Of a stretch of DNA of 64,000 bases, positions 11,243 to 23,775 are shown in pieces (position 1 is the first letter of the stretch; every line of letters starts with the position of its first letter). The translations under genes were made by a program, and so were the position numbers. The stretch spans positions 5,808,892 through 5,872,891 of the forward strand of contig LR746265.1 of the NCBI GenBank assembly GCA_902729315.2, read 5' to 3'. This stretch comes from Spirodela intermedia (Eukaryota > Streptophyta > Magnoliopsida > Alismatales > Araceae). The notes under the pieces are model-generated. The model was not told the origin of the DNA, did no database searches, and was given only the letters and a program-made list of their open reading frames with translations.

Positions 11243-11414
11243 ATGCCGGGGAAAGGGCAGAGGAGGCGGGAGAAGAACTACAGGGCCGCCCACGGCGGCG
11301 ACTCCCGCCTACCACCCCCGCCCGATCCTCGTGCTGCGGATGCTGTCCCTTCCAAGCTCCGCCGCCTTATGCAGCTCATGAAAGGCCCTCCCCTTGGCCA
11401 AGGTGCCCCCCTTC

Positions 11415-11447
<33 letters not shown>

Positions 11448-14279
11448 TTTCTGTTCTATTCGTCGATTTTCTAAGCATTGGCGTTTCCCTTGACGTGGGT
11501 ACAGGGACTTCTGTGGGTAGTAAAGACGGTCGGGGTCGCCAGGATAAACCAACCAACCGAGGCAACTCAGTAAGGCTCTTTCGATGCATAGTCACTTGAG
11601 TGTTCGCCGTAATTCTAACCATCTTCTTCGTATTGGTATTTCAATAGTGGTTTTCTGGCGATTTGGATTCCGTCTTATTGTTTTGAGTTTATTTCTAAGC
11701 TGGATGTTTTCCCGCATTGGTTAGCACAACGCTAGACGACGACTGTACTGCAAGTTCCTGTGGGAATCACTCTGTGGGATACATACACTGTCTCTCACTG
11801 GGACCGGAAAGTTATGTCTTTATGTTGCCCTGATTGATTTCTTTGAATTTTACAACAATATTATCGAGAGATTCTTTCTTCCCTCTGTCAGGGAAGACTG
11901 CTACTCGATGACTCGGGGGAAATAGTGGTTGTGGACATTCCCAATTCTTATATCTCACTTGACAGCCACATAGCGTTTGAGATGCGACCTAAATTTGAGT
12001 GGGTGCCTCAGTATTAGATTTGGATGACAGCCGCAGTTGAAGCTTCTTGTAGCTCTCGGTATGACAAGTTCATCAACACGTGATAAAATGTGACTTGAAT
12101 GGCATATCGGGACGAAATACTTGTGAAGGGCGGCACCAGATGCTATAAACCACCAAGGAAGCTATGCTGCCTGCTAAGGAGATTCCACCATGAAAACGTG
12201 TCTATCTACCATGATTGTTTTCTTTTTTGCTTTTATTCTTACTTTCGAGTTGACCTCTGTGGAGGGGATTGCTTGGTTGTTCTTCTTTGTCATGTTTCCT
12301 TTCAGAAAAAATTCTCTCTTGTTTCCAGATGTCTACTCTTTCCCCTTCCATATTTTCCAGACTGCTTCACTTTTTCTGGTGTTCGTTATTGGCATGGATA
12401 GTTTTGAGTTTTACACCATCCTCGTCCCCTTGAGAAGAACTCATTTCCTCATTAGTTTCGGGCTATTCCGAGTTAGGGATGTATCAATACCATTATTTAT
12501 CTGGTTACAACATCAAGATATTATACCATTGATAGAATTTAAACTGGTTGACCAGATTGAGGAGACATTATTGAGCAAGATGAAAGCGGATCCTGACGAA
12601 ATGGCAGATATGGGTTCGCATGATAAGAAAAAAAGAAAACGAGCAAAGAAAGGTGCCAGGGACCTTCGATTTCAGGATCTAGAGCTAGCTGGTGGACAGA
12701 GGAAGCAGAAGCGTAAGGAGTAAGTAAATATTTAATGTTGAAGATTTCTTTTTTCGTCATATAATGTCCATAAGATTCATTTAGATTCTTGTAATCTCCG
12801 AGTTAATGTCACCCAAGACGTTGTTTTGGAACGGTTAAAGACATAATCTATCAATGAAAGAACTTGGTTACAAGTGGTTATTGTTTCTTCTTTAATTTTG
12901 AAGAAGCTTCCTTTGACACTTCAAGAATAATTTTAAATGGGTAATTCCCTAATCTATTTTTTGGTAGAGAAAGGGCGCAATGCTTCTTTAGTCGCATTAA
13001 ATCTGATTGGGTTTTCTCTGAGTCATGCTTTGTAGCAACTGTTGTTTTCTTTTCTTTGGACGAATCGCAAATATGAAAGCTCAAGAAAGGTCCTCGTTTT
13101 TCTGCTTTGTTTACTCATCTCTTCTTTTGTAATTTACATTCGTGCTATTACGGAGCCAGACTTGTTTGAAAATTAAGTAGATTCTGTATGTAACTTAATG
13201 AACTGCTTTTAAGAGCTATCTGTGAATAAGATAGTACAAGAGCCTTAGGTTTATTTTGAAGGATAAACCTGTGCTGAAAGCCTAGATAAGCTGTGAAAGA
13301 ATTTGAGGTCTTGCTATAGATTCAAACTCACAGGAAAATTTTGATGTTATCACAATTTATCCATGTTTACCATCTGTATGAAAAGTTGGATCAAGCAGTA
13401 CGAGTGACAATGTTTGTTCTTTAATCGAGATATCTCAAGGTCAAGTTTTTCTGAAACAAAATTTATAATATTTTTTTCAAATGTAAATGAGCAACTTTCA
13501 AGGGGTTTCTCCAAAACAAGGGTTACCCATTTCTAATTTTGGAGGGTTGGCTCGTGCCCAAAATGCAGATAACTTGCTAGCATATTAGTTTCATGCTTTG
13601 AAGGTTAAAATTTACAAAGCTATGTTTTTTTTTTTTGATAAGATCGAAAGCCGTTATGCCCTGTTTTAGATGCCTTCGGTTGAGTACTTGCTGAATCTAA
13701 AACTGTGTTGCTTTCAAAACTTTCCTGTTCTTTGAGGTGGATTACTTGTTGGGAGGTAGATGGTGAACTTAGGGTGTTGCCTCGTTGTTGTCTTTCTCAT
13801 CAAAGTTCCTAACCAACAACTCAGTGCTCTTCTTCAAATCAAAATGGCCGATGATATTGATAACACTATGTGCATTTGGGTTACTGCGGGTTGGGTTCTC
13901 TTTTCCATCTAAATTATGTTATGCTGGATCATATTGATCAGGTACTTGAAAGCAAGAAAGATAAAAAGCAAGAGAGCGAGGAACAGTGAAAGTTCAGAGT
14001 TTCCTGGCCGTCAGGAAGTTAAATTTGGTGAAGTTGTCGATGCTCCGCCGAAGCTATCATTTCCTAAGGTATCGCCAACTACTTGCCCATGCAGTTTAAT
14101 CTCCATGTGATCGTGGATTTGAAAGTTCTCTGCCATTTTTCCAGGGTTTAAAGACTGCCCTTGATGCTTCGACTGAGAGGCGTCGTCTGCAGGCCATTGA
14201 GGCATATCGGAGTCAGAAAGGATGGGAATCAAGACTTGGCATCCATCTCCCTCTCGTTTCCGAAGGGCATTCTCAATAG
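11243..14279 (+). CDS. Basic nuclear-type protein, CCDC137-like (5 exons)
   Basis: Exons are 11243-11402, 11505-11569, 12556-12719, 13942-14068 and 14145-14279. They total 651 nt, giving 216 residues with consistent phases and GT..AG borders. The exon 3 acceptor is the least certain. The protein starts MPGKGQRRREKNYRAAHGG, then has a Pro-rich DSRLPPPPDPRAADAVPSKLRRLM segment. It contains the acidic EETLLSKMKADPDEMADMG, a Lys/Arg cluster (KKKRKRAKK), LRFQDLELAGGQRKQKRKE, a second basic cluster, and ends in RRRLQAIEAYRSQKGWESRLG before SEGHSQ-stop. Basic clusters suggest nuclear or nucleolar location. The layout resembles plant CCDC137-type proteins, but I am not certain of the name. The gene is tail-to-tail with P450-1. 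A broken duplicate lies at 31111-34300. Confidence 0.75.
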
Positions 14280-14589
14280 TTCTTGGAATTTTCCAGGATG
14301 TCTGGGGGGACTAAATTTGCCCTCATCCGCATCTGATTCTCCGTGTGTCTTCGAGCAGGATCTGTGGCATCCATCCGGAGATCTTTCTGGGTTTGTAATG
14401 GATTTTTACCCTTTACAAGACGATCCTATTGCATGTAGTGACGATATTTTTATTAATCTCACTGTTCGCAGCACGGGTTTTTGGATTGTTCCTCTCAGCT
14501 AATTTCTGCTAAACAGTTTCATTCTGTGGGGCCACAGAAAGTCGACGTCCAGTGATCCGTACGACATAAGCAGATGGGGTAGGTCAACG

Positions 14590-16576
14590 CTAGAATTGTC
14601 TTGGAAAAGGTCGCAGGCGCAGCCCCAGCGTCTGCAGCGTGAGCATGGTTCGGTAGCCAACGTCCTTCCCGTCGTCGGCCACCTCGAACGCGAAGAAGTG
14701 GAGGAGGACGGCCGCGAAGATCTTCATCTGGCGATAAGCGAACTCCCTCCCTAGACAAACTCGGGGACCCGCCTGTTGATTTCAAAGATCTGATCAAGTC
14801 TAACTCTCAGCGGAAAGGAAGACAGGAAGAGGGGCTCACCTGAAAGGCGGTGAACATGAAAGGGCTCTCGTGGCGGAGATTACCCCCCTCATCAAGCCAC
14901 CGTTCCGGTCGGAAATACTCCGCGTCGTCGCCCCACAGGTCCTCCAGCCTCCCCATGGTGTAGGGCAGATAGACCACGACGTCACCGGCTTTAACGTCAA
15001 ATCCATTCGGCAGCGTGTCGTCCGAGAAGCACATCTTCGGGTCCTTCCCGCATTAAAACACATCGGTAAATAGTACGTACCCGAAGAGTTTTGATCAGAT
15101 GGTTATTTCCACAGGAAATGACCGGGGTTGGCGTTGGACGGCACCTCTGGAACACCGGGGAAGAGACGCATCGTCTCGTTCAGTGCGGCGTGGAGGTAGG
15201 GAAGATCATCGACGGACGCAAGGTTCTCTGCGAACTCCCCCATGGACAACCCGGGGGAGCTCCCCTTCGTCGCCTCGTTCACCTCTTCCGCCACCTTCTC
15301 CTGCACATTCGGGTGCTTGCACATCATATAGAAGAACCAGGACAGAGTACTTGCCGTGGTCTCCTTTCCGGCGATCATAAAGTTGAGAATGATATCCCTC
15401 AGGTACTTTCTGCTTATTTTTTCCGGCTCCTTCTCCCTCTCCTCCAGGAATCTCGACAATAAGTCGTCCTTCCTCATCTGGCTCCAGAAGGATAACTGGT
15501 TACAGGGTGAGTGAAACATCGAAATGGAAGGAGCGGGAGGATGGGGAGACCCACCGAGTCGACCCTCTCTCGGGACAGTTGTTCAATTTTTTGGTCGATG
15601 ATCTTGTAAACGAAGTCGTCGATTACTCTGATGTTTCTCCTCAGCGTGGCCTCTGTTCCGACGTTCAGAGCCCTCTTGATCTTCCACAAGACATCCGCGT
15701 ATCGCCAGATCATCAGCTCGCTGGAATCGTCTAAAGCTTTGGATAATCGGGCCCCTTCCTCGTTTGTTCCGAGGAGGGTGTCGAGGTCCACGCCGAACCC
15801 GATTTTGAATATGGAGTCCATCGTAGATTTCATGAACAAGTCCTGCGGAGCGCCGTGAATGACCATCCTTCATAGAAATCTCGGATTCGTCGGCGTGACT
15901 ACGAAACTTACTTGGATGTCCACCGGCTGGTTCGAGCTCGCCGCCTCAGAGATGAGCTGCGCTAGCCTCGCGGCATGGCGTTTGAAGGTGTTGCTGCTGT
16001 AATCCCTCAGATTCCTAGTAGAGAACTCGAAGCTCGCGAGCTTCCTCTGGTGGCGCCACTGGTCGCCGTCGACGGCGAAGATCCCGTCGCCGAGGAGGTC
16101 CTCGAGGTGGTTGTGGTTGTACGAGCCCTGAAAGGTTGAAGCAGGTCTTAGGCCTATCCAAACAGCAGCCATGAAGGACCAGAGGAGGGGGCCAATTCTG
16201 TCGGGAGACATCTCCAGGAATATGTGGGCATCTTTCGATGATCCAGCCGCTCACCCAACCTCACCTTGCCGTAGTTGGCGAAGTTGATGCTGAGAATGTA
16301 CTCCACGTCGCGAGGATCTGCCACGTAAACGTAGCTCCGGCTGGGATGGAAGAGCCTGAAACATTTGAATCTGCGGGCTTGGTCCGTGTAGTAGTCGTGG
16401 ATTCTGCGGAAGTTGATGATCAGGTTTATGAAGGAGCCCACCAGGGGGGCGTATCTCTTCTTCTTCCTTCCCAGTCGTCCCGGCCGGAGGAGCACTCGGA
16501 GGCAGAGGAGCCCCCCCAGCAGCAGCGCTATGGCGGTGGCAGTGAGGAAAGGATGGCTGGACAGGACAGGCTCCAT
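14590..16576 (-). CDS. CYP704: Cytochrome P450, CYP704 family, type I (P450-1)
   Basis: Six exons on the minus strand: 16576-16265, 16127-15912, 15842-15555, 15477-15145, 15043-14840 and 14772-14590. They total 1536 nt, 511 residues, with every intron in phase 0. The N-terminus is a membrane anchor (residues about 5-28) followed by RPGRLGRKKKRYAPLVG. The motifs DLLGDGIFAVDG.QWRHQRK, the I-helix AGKETTAS (about 308-315), ETMR (ExxR, 373-376), FRPERW (427-432) and the heme loop FTAFQAGPRVCLG (Cys 457) are all present. CYP704 enzymes are ER-bound monooxygenases that omega-hydroxylate fatty acids, using NADPH-P450 reductase; members act in cutin, suberin or pollen-wall lipid formation. The exact substrate is unknown. 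An ATG three codons upstream (16585) is less conserved among the copies, so I chose MEP. Confidence 0.9.
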
Positions 16577-16884
16577 GGCGGGCACCTCCCAGTTTCGCGA
16601 CCAATCTCTGTAGCTGAGGACGGCGCAGAACGGTTTGATAAGAAATCCTCCCTATCCTCTTCTAAGTAAATTCTATGGTCAGTATGACATAGAAAAGCTG
16701 TCATGTTACAATGACAGACGCCAGAATGACGACAGAAGTTGAAGACGACTTTTATTTGCATTAGACTTTTCCACATGACAAGTAAGAGTGCGTCCTTACA
16801 TTCTAGCAGTTGCGATGGTGAAATGATCCCTAGAGAAAGATATGTTATTTTATTACAGTTTATAGTAGTTTGTATTAATACGCT

Positions 16885-18530
16885 TCACGTGACTTAATTA
16901 TTTACTGTTAGAAAAATTAAATTAAAAATATATAAAAATTGAAAGTATTAAGTTTTAGATTTTTAGAACTTTTTTTTACTGATAAAGGCTTCAAAAATAG
17001 TGAATTATTTTCAGGTCAATCAAATGATTGTAAGATAATATTAGGTAAAATTTTAGAATTTTCTTCAAATGATATTATTCTTTAAACACTTTTTAAACTA
17101 AATGATGAAGATTTTTTTAAAAAAATTATAATAAAGAGAAATTTAGTGTAGATGTAAAGATGACATCAATGCCACAACGAACAAGATTCAAAGGTAATTT
17201 TTGACTAAATGGTTACAGATGATTTTATTAATTAAATTAAGCTATGTGAAAGTCAAAAGGATCTTAATTGACTAAGAATAGTTTTGAAACTTGAAGTCAC
17301 ACAAAATCTCACTAATTTAAATAAAAATTAATTTAAAAATAGAAAATACATAGTTTCAGTATCATGACAATAATTTTTAGAATTCTAAGTATTTGAAGTA
17401 TTATCATATGTTATTCATGACTTTAAAAACTCTTTTTAGGTATTGATAATATAAATAATTTATTAATCATCTTGTGAAGTCTAGAAATTGATTAAATAGA
17501 CTTACGAATAATTTTTGAATGCTATCATTAGTGAAGTAAAAGTTTGGGGACTTTCAAATCTCTAACATGTATCACTTGGTGGAGATAAGTTGGATGAAGA
17601 TAAAGTACATCTTAAAGAGCTTCATCCTTAGATCTATGTAGCAAGATGATGTTTTTCATTACATTTAGTATATAATGAAGAGATGATGATTAATCTCTTA
17701 GTGGATTACCCTATTCTCAATGACAGATTGCTCATTGATTAACTAGAGATGATTTTCTTAAAGAATTTATGATATTATATTCAAAATCTTTAGTCAATTA
17801 CTAACAATGATTGATAAAAAAATATTAATAAAATTTATGTTGATGGGTAAAAGATTTTAGTAACTTAATTGACCTACACTTTATAGAAAAATTAAGAGTT
17901 AACCAAATAAAAATAAATAAATTTTAGCTCTAATAAGATTTGAACCCAAAATGGTCTCTCAATTGCATGAGAAAGATAATATGAATTATCCACATACCCT
18001 TGACCTAGTGATGTCATGGAAGCATTTTCTTCTTATGTTGCAAGAGTATTTAGGTATAAAAATATCAGAACATACTAGAATATTGTTATAGGTTTAGTCC
18101 CACATCAGTTGTTTTCCAATGTTTGAAACACATGTTTTCAATATACCTCTCTCATATACCCATGTGTGTACGACCACTTCTTGTCCCACACTCAATTGAC
18201 TGCTAGTGATGTTAAAGGGGAGTGAAGTACATGTGACCTAATTGGTTCTTAACCACTCAAGCCCCCAATTCATGATTGACTAGGTGCTATTTTTTTCTTT
18301 TTTTAGTTATATTTTTCTTCATTTTATTTCTAAAATATGATTATAAATTATAGAAGTTCATATAAAATCAATCACATAATTAGTTAAACTTTCACATTAA
18401 TCAATTAAACTTTTTTTTTATCTCAATTTGACATAAATATAAGTCATGATAATGATGAAGACTTAAGGCTTAAAATATATTATTAATTAATTATTAACTC
18501 ATGATGATGAAGACTTAGTAATGCTCTAAT
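16885..18530 (+). mobile_element. Solo LTR, copy F (1646 bp)
   Basis: Starts TCACGTGACTTA (expected TGACGTGACTTA) and ends GAAGACTTAGTA. The flanking 5-bp repeat is ACGCT (16880-16884) and ATGCT (18531-18535), one mismatch. It is a diverged member of the family seen at 18900, 21224, 23776, 25965 and 36245. The upstream-element motif GTCCCACATCA is at 18097-18107, but there is no TATA at the usual spacing; a weak ATATAC lies 33 bp downstream. No primer-binding site or internal region follows, hence solo LTR. Confidence 0.75.
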
Positions 18531-20058
18531 TAAGAATAAGCACATAAATAAGTATATAGTTATTCTTTTTACTTTCACACACTTCAATCATGTTATCATG
18601 TTCTAATTAAAAGTTTTTTTATTATGATAAAAAAATACAAATAACTATTTTGAATTTGAACCTAAATAAATAATGTTTATAGAGGTTTGTATAAATAGAA
18701 AAAGGTTATAGTTACATATTTCTATTTATATACCACAATAATGTATGAGTCTGCTCCCTTTAAGAGTTGACATAATGACCCTAGAATGATGGCAACAAGT
18801 TTCAGTGATAGAATTGTATTAAAGTATGACATGCTACTACAATGTATATGCCATCTATGTTACTTGCAACACTCATGGTGTGGGAATGAGTTTAAGATGT
18901 GACGTGACTTAGTTGTATATTAAATCACGTAAATATAAAATTTATAAAACTTAAAAATATGATTTTTTTGATATTTAGAAGTAATTCTGAATAAATATAT
19001 CAATTATAATTCAATAAAACTTCCAAAAATATTGGTAATTTTCCAAGTTCATCACAGAGATGTAATATAATATTTGGTAATTATTCAAAATTTTTCTCAA
19101 TGAATATGATTTTCTATAAATTTTATACTAGTAAATGAAAAGGAAATATATTTAAAATTCATGAAAAAGGGAAATAAAGGTGCGGACGTCAAGACGACGT
19201 CAATGCCCGGGGAACGTGAATCGGGCGGAAATAGAGTTCCGCTCATTGATTCTTACATAAGTGATTACAAATGATTTAATTAATCAAATTAAGATATGTA
19301 AAAGCCGAAAGAATCATAATAGAACAAAGTATATTTTAGTAAATTAAAATCACAAAATTTATCACTAAATGAAGTGCAAAGTAAGTTGAAAGCAGGAAAA
19401 TAAAGTTCCGACGTCGCGACGACGATGCTTCAGCAATGCACTGGAATCTTGAGCATTCGAGAGGATCATTGTGTAGTGTCCATGACCTCGAAGGCTCTCT
19501 TTAGACAAAGACAATGTGGGCAATCTCTAGATCTTCTCGCAAAGTCTAGAGATTAATGAAATGGGTTGTCGAGTCATCTCCGGTGGCTATCACTCGACAG
19601 AGCGGAAAAACGGTGACTTGCGGCTCTCCGACGGCTGTCACCTGACAGAGAGGAGCTGGATGGAGGTGGGGTGCGTGTTAGGGAGCTTCATCCTCAGGTC
19701 CGCACAACAAGAGGAGGCTCTTCATCGCATCTGGTATGCTCTTAGGAGGTGGCGACTCATCTCTTGGCGGATCGTCCTCTTTCCGACGACGGCTTATTTG
19801 TCAATCAATTGGAGATGTTTTACTCAATGGTTTCGCGATCCTTTTATCGCGAATCGTTCAGCAATTTTAGTAGCAATGCTTCGCGAATCATGTTAACGAG
19901 ATTTTCGCCGATGATCTAGCGATTCTCGTTGCTTAATCCTTTACCGGTGATTTGCAGGAAAGTCACGATAATTAGATAAAAATATATAAATTTTGACTCT
20001 AGGAGGATTCGAACCCATGCTGGTTGCCCCGCCTCTTCTGAGGAAGGTGATGGGTTTA

Positions 20059-20100
20059 ATCCCACATCAGTTGTGTGCTGAATATTCGAGCGTATAAATA
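20059..20100 (+). promoter_or_regulatory. snRNA-type upstream element plus TATA, LTR copy A
   Basis: ATCCCACATCA (20059-20069) is one base from the plant snRNA upstream sequence element RTCCCACATCG. TATAAATA (20093-20100) follows after 23 bp. In plant snRNA genes a 23-25 bp gap specifies RNA polymerase III and 33-35 bp specifies RNA polymerase II (established). Promoter activity here is inferred. Confidence 0.55.
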
Positions 20101-20135
20101 GTAATGTAACATTTGTAAGCAAAGTCCATCTCACG

Positions 20136-20206
20136 CGTGTACGACCACTCCTTTCCCCATAGCCGGCTGGCCACCAGTGACGTGGAAGGGGAGTGGCGCA
20201 CATGTG
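20136..20206 (+). other. Predicted hairpin downstream of the LTR TATA box
   Basis: The 5' arm CGTGTACGACCACTCCTTTCC can pair with the 3' arm GGAAGGGGAGTGGCGCACATG, enclosing a loop with a small CTGG/CCAG stem. The same arms with similar pairing occur in copies B, C, D, E and F. T-runs follow at 20314-20328, so a Pol III transcript would be about 200 nt. Read by eye; no folding program was run. Confidence 0.4.
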
Positions 20207-20529
20207 CCCCATCAATCCAAGCAAAGCCAAGCCGCTCGAGCTCCTGCTCGTGGCTACTCTCCGACTGAGCTTCTGACTTGCTTGCGGGCCCGGCTGGCCA
20301 ACGGGTCCCCCCATTTTGTCATATTTTTATTTTTATTTCTTGTTTTTCATTTATCTCAAAAGTAAGACTGTAAAAATTATATAAAATTACATAATTATTT
20401 AAAAACTCACATTAATCAATTGAAAACCACTTTTCACACTTTAACACAAATATAAGTCTATTTATCATGAGTTAAGGCTAAAACTATATTATTTAATAAT
20501 TATTAACTCATGATAATGAAAACTTATCA

Positions 20530-21223
20530 AGATGTATATAGACATATACATGATATAAACAATATACATGTATCTTATTGATATGTGAGAATGTGCAATA
20601 ACATATGATAACACAAAATTACATGTGTGGAGTGAGTAGGCTTGCATGCTGTCATGCTGAAGAATGATAGGTGGTGGGTGACATGCTAATAAATGTTTTA
20701 GGTTATGTTAAAGCAAAAGAATAATAAGTTAAATCAATACCAACAAACCTTGTAACAAGAATGTTGGCTAGTCCATGTGCAATCCTTGCTAGGCATTGGG
20801 AAAATTGGTCCTTAACAAAGATGGTAATCTTGATAACTCCAAAAGTGGTTCATATATGAGAACAAGGTCCCTATGTATAGATGGGATCCATGAGGTGGTT
20901 AATCCTACTAGTGATATGTGATTAATTGTCTACTCACTAGATGATGCCATACTCAAAATATCATCAACTTCCTTAGTCTTTGGTTGTCATATCATAGCAA
21001 TCTATGCATGTGCCTCGACATTACATGCGTGTGTTGTAATGTTGTGCATTGTTGTTTTGCTGTCATGTGCATGCATTGTGTTGTTGCGTACTCTAACAAT
21101 ACCGTGCATGCCAATCATACACAATGTGTTATTTTTTGGGATAAGTCTTTACAATAATGTCTTGATAACATTTCTCCTCACTAGTGGGATATGACATCTT
21201 TGTCGGATGTTGTTAAATGTGAT
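20530..21223. other. Spacer between solo LTRs A and B, repeat-derived
   Basis: No gene is seen. About 20610-20745 is the dispersed repeat also present at 10502-10630. The stretch 21000-21120 is rich in TGCATG and GTTGTG words. Confidence 0.5.
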
Positions 21224-22993
21224 TGACGTGACTTAGTCATTGTATAATAAATTATGTAAATTTAAAATTTATAAAATTAGAAAATAGTAATATTTAGATA
21301 TTTAGAAATATTTTGAACAAATATATTAATTATAATTTAATAAAAGTTCTAAAAATAGTAAAAAAAATTTAAGTCAATCACATATTTAAAATTTGCAAAA
21401 AATAAAAATAAAAATATAAATATCAAGATGATGTTAGAGTTTCACTTGATGATTCTTATGTAAGTGATTATATATGATTTAATTAAATAAATTAAGATAT
21501 GTAAAAGCGAGAAGAATTGTAATTGAATGAAGAATAACTTGGTAAATTTAAATAATATAAATTATTATTAAATGAAATGAAATTAAGTTGAAAGTAGGAA
21601 ATGTAAACTTCCAATGTTGCAACAATGATCGTTGAAATTCTATGTGTTCGGGAGCATTATCGAATAATGTGCATGACTTCAAAGGCTCTCCTTGGATATG
21701 GATGATTTACGTATTTGTTAGATCTCTTTTTGAAGTCTAAAAAATGATGATGAAAATTAAACTAATTAAAAAATAGTAAAATAGAGTTATGATATTGTGA
21801 CAATGATGCATCAACGATACATTAAAATCTTGAGTGTTTAAGAAGATTATCAAGCAATGTCTACAACCTCAAAAGCTCTTCTTGTACAAGGATGGTGTGG
21901 GCAATCTCTAGATCTTATTGTAAAGTCTAGAGATCAATGAAACAGGTCATTGAATCATCTCTGACAACTATCACTTGGCAAAGTAGACAAATGGTGACTT
22001 TACAACTCTCTAACGGTTGTCACTCGATAGAGAAGAACTAGATGGAGGTCAAGAGCTTCATCCTCAAGTTTGTGTGACAAGAGAAGGGTCTTCATTACAT
22101 CTAATACACTCTTAAGAGGTGGGGACTCGTCTCTTGGCAAATCATCCTCTTCCTAACGATGGCTTGTTCATCGATCAATCAAAGATGTATTATTCAATAG
22201 ATTTATAATCTTTTTATCGTAAATCATTCAATAATTTTAGAAATAATGTTCTGAAAATTGTATTGACAAGATTTTTACCAATGATTGAATAATTTTGGTG
22301 GCTTAATCTTTCACCGATGATTTGTAGAAAAGTTATGATTTAATTAGATAAAAATATGAATTTTGGTTATGGTAGGATTCGAACCTGCATCAGTCATTCA
22401 CTTGTATGAGAGAGAGGGAATAAGTTCTTGAATATCTTTATACATTGATGTCATCTTTAAACTTGTATGGTATTAAATCTTTGAAAACATTATGGGGAAG
22501 GTATGACTACTAGTTTAGTTCCACATCGGCTATATGCCGAATGTGGAGATATATACATGATAATGCGAGATTTGGGAATCAATGAGTCCCTTTCTCGCAT
22601 GTGTACAACCACGCCATGCCTTATAGTGACATGGAAGGGGAGTGGCGCACACATGCCTCCATCAGTCTATAGCCACTCGAGCCCTTGCTCACAACTCTGC
22701 CTCGGCTTCTAACCTGCTTGCAAGCCTAGTTGGTTGGCAGGTCCCCCCTTTTTTATTTTTGTTGTTTTCTTTTTCTTCATTTATTTTAAAAACATGATTA
22801 TAAAAATCATATAAATTCATATAAAATCACATAAGTAGCTAAAAAATCATATTAACTAATTAAATAAATCATATTAACTAATTAAAAAAATCATTTTTCA
22901 TAAATTAATACAATTATAAATCTATTTATTATGAGTTAAGGCTAAAACTATATTATTTATTAATTATTAACTCATGGTAATAAAGACTTATTA
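21224..22993 (+). mobile_element. Solo LTR, copy B (1770 bp)
   Basis: Begins TGACGTGACTTAGTC and ends AAAGACTTATTA (CA to TA change), with a perfect target duplication GTGAT at 21219-21223 and 22994-22998. It is the longest copy. It keeps the B-box-like GATTCGAACC (about 22377), the upstream element GTTCCACATCG (22518-22528), TATATA at 22550 after 21 bp, the hairpin arms around 22599-22645 and a T-run after 22748. Confidence 0.85.
22518..22555 (+). promoter_or_regulatory. snRNA-type upstream element plus TATA, LTR copy B
   Basis: GTTCCACATCG at 22518-22528 differs from the consensus RTCCCACATCG by one base, and TATATA begins at 22550, a gap of 21 bp. Confidence 0.45.
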
Positions 22994-23775
22994 GTGATAA
23001 CTTTTGATAATTCTTCAAATTACTAAACATTCACATCTTTCTCCAAGTGACTACCTCACATGATAGTCTCATCCACTTGATAAGGTAGAATGTGCTACAA
23101 TGGGCATGATTCTATCCATCACCATCAACCACCCAAAGATACAAGATGTCTTATGCCTATGTAGAGTATTAAACCTTTATCATGGGTGGTGGCTGGTGTG
23201 GTTGACTCCTTTCTAAGTTGTCTTCGTTAATATTATATGCCTTGAACAATGAGAAGTGAAAAGACTAGATGTATTAGGAGGCATTGTGAGAGTTATAGTA
23301 GGTAGGCTAAATGTCTTACACACAATAATTAGAAATAACCTATCATATTGGGACACCAATTCATTGTGACATTTCTATCTTTTGACAAATGAGTATATGT
23401 ACATCAATACCTAGTTGCCCAAGTCGTACTCAACTTCCCTTTGATGATGATTTACATTCTTCTTTATCTATCGTGTTGCTTAGGTTAGGGCCTTGTGAGC
23501 TTCTTTTATGATATCTTATTATTGTTTTGCAAAATGGTAAGTTGTTAATAGGTATGACCTCTAGTGGCATCAAAGATTGAAGACCCTTGGCCAACTTAAA
23601 TGATGAGTGTCCTAAAGACACATTGTTGGATATTATGAGTGAATTAGATGCTATTTAACCACTCAACCTAATTGTCTTAGTGTTTCATTATGTAGTGATG
23701 CAAGTATTCCTTGCATATGTCAATGATGCACTTTATCTGTCCATCTATATAAGGGTCTTGATTTGAAATGGTGGT

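Larger units (their letters stand above)
18900..20529 (+). mobile_element. Solo LTR, copy A (1630 bp, best preserved)
   Basis: The element begins TGACGTGACTTAG and ends GAAAACTTATCA, that is TG..CA, with a perfect 5-bp target duplication AGATG at 18895-18899 and 20530-20534. Internal landmarks in order are: GGACGTCAAGACGACGTC near 19185, GAGGAGCTGGATGGAGGTGGGG near 19655, a tRNA B-box-like GATTCGAACCC near 20007, the element ATCCCACATCA at 20059, TATAAATA at 20093, a hairpin near 20136-20206, and a 13-bp inverted repeat (TATCATGAGTTAA / TTAACTCATGATA) just before the end. No internal retrotransposon region follows. Confidence 0.85.

Noticed and set aside
12099-12723. 177-codon frame upstream of and through CCDC137-like exon 3
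   Set aside because: Its first two thirds are T-rich intron sequence; only the C-terminal part (from about 12556) is coding in the spliced model.
20000-20020. Possible tRNA gene from the GGTTCGAATCC-like word on the minus strand
   Set aside because: No acceptor stem or A box at the right distance, and the word repeats in each LTR copy, so it is part of the repeat.
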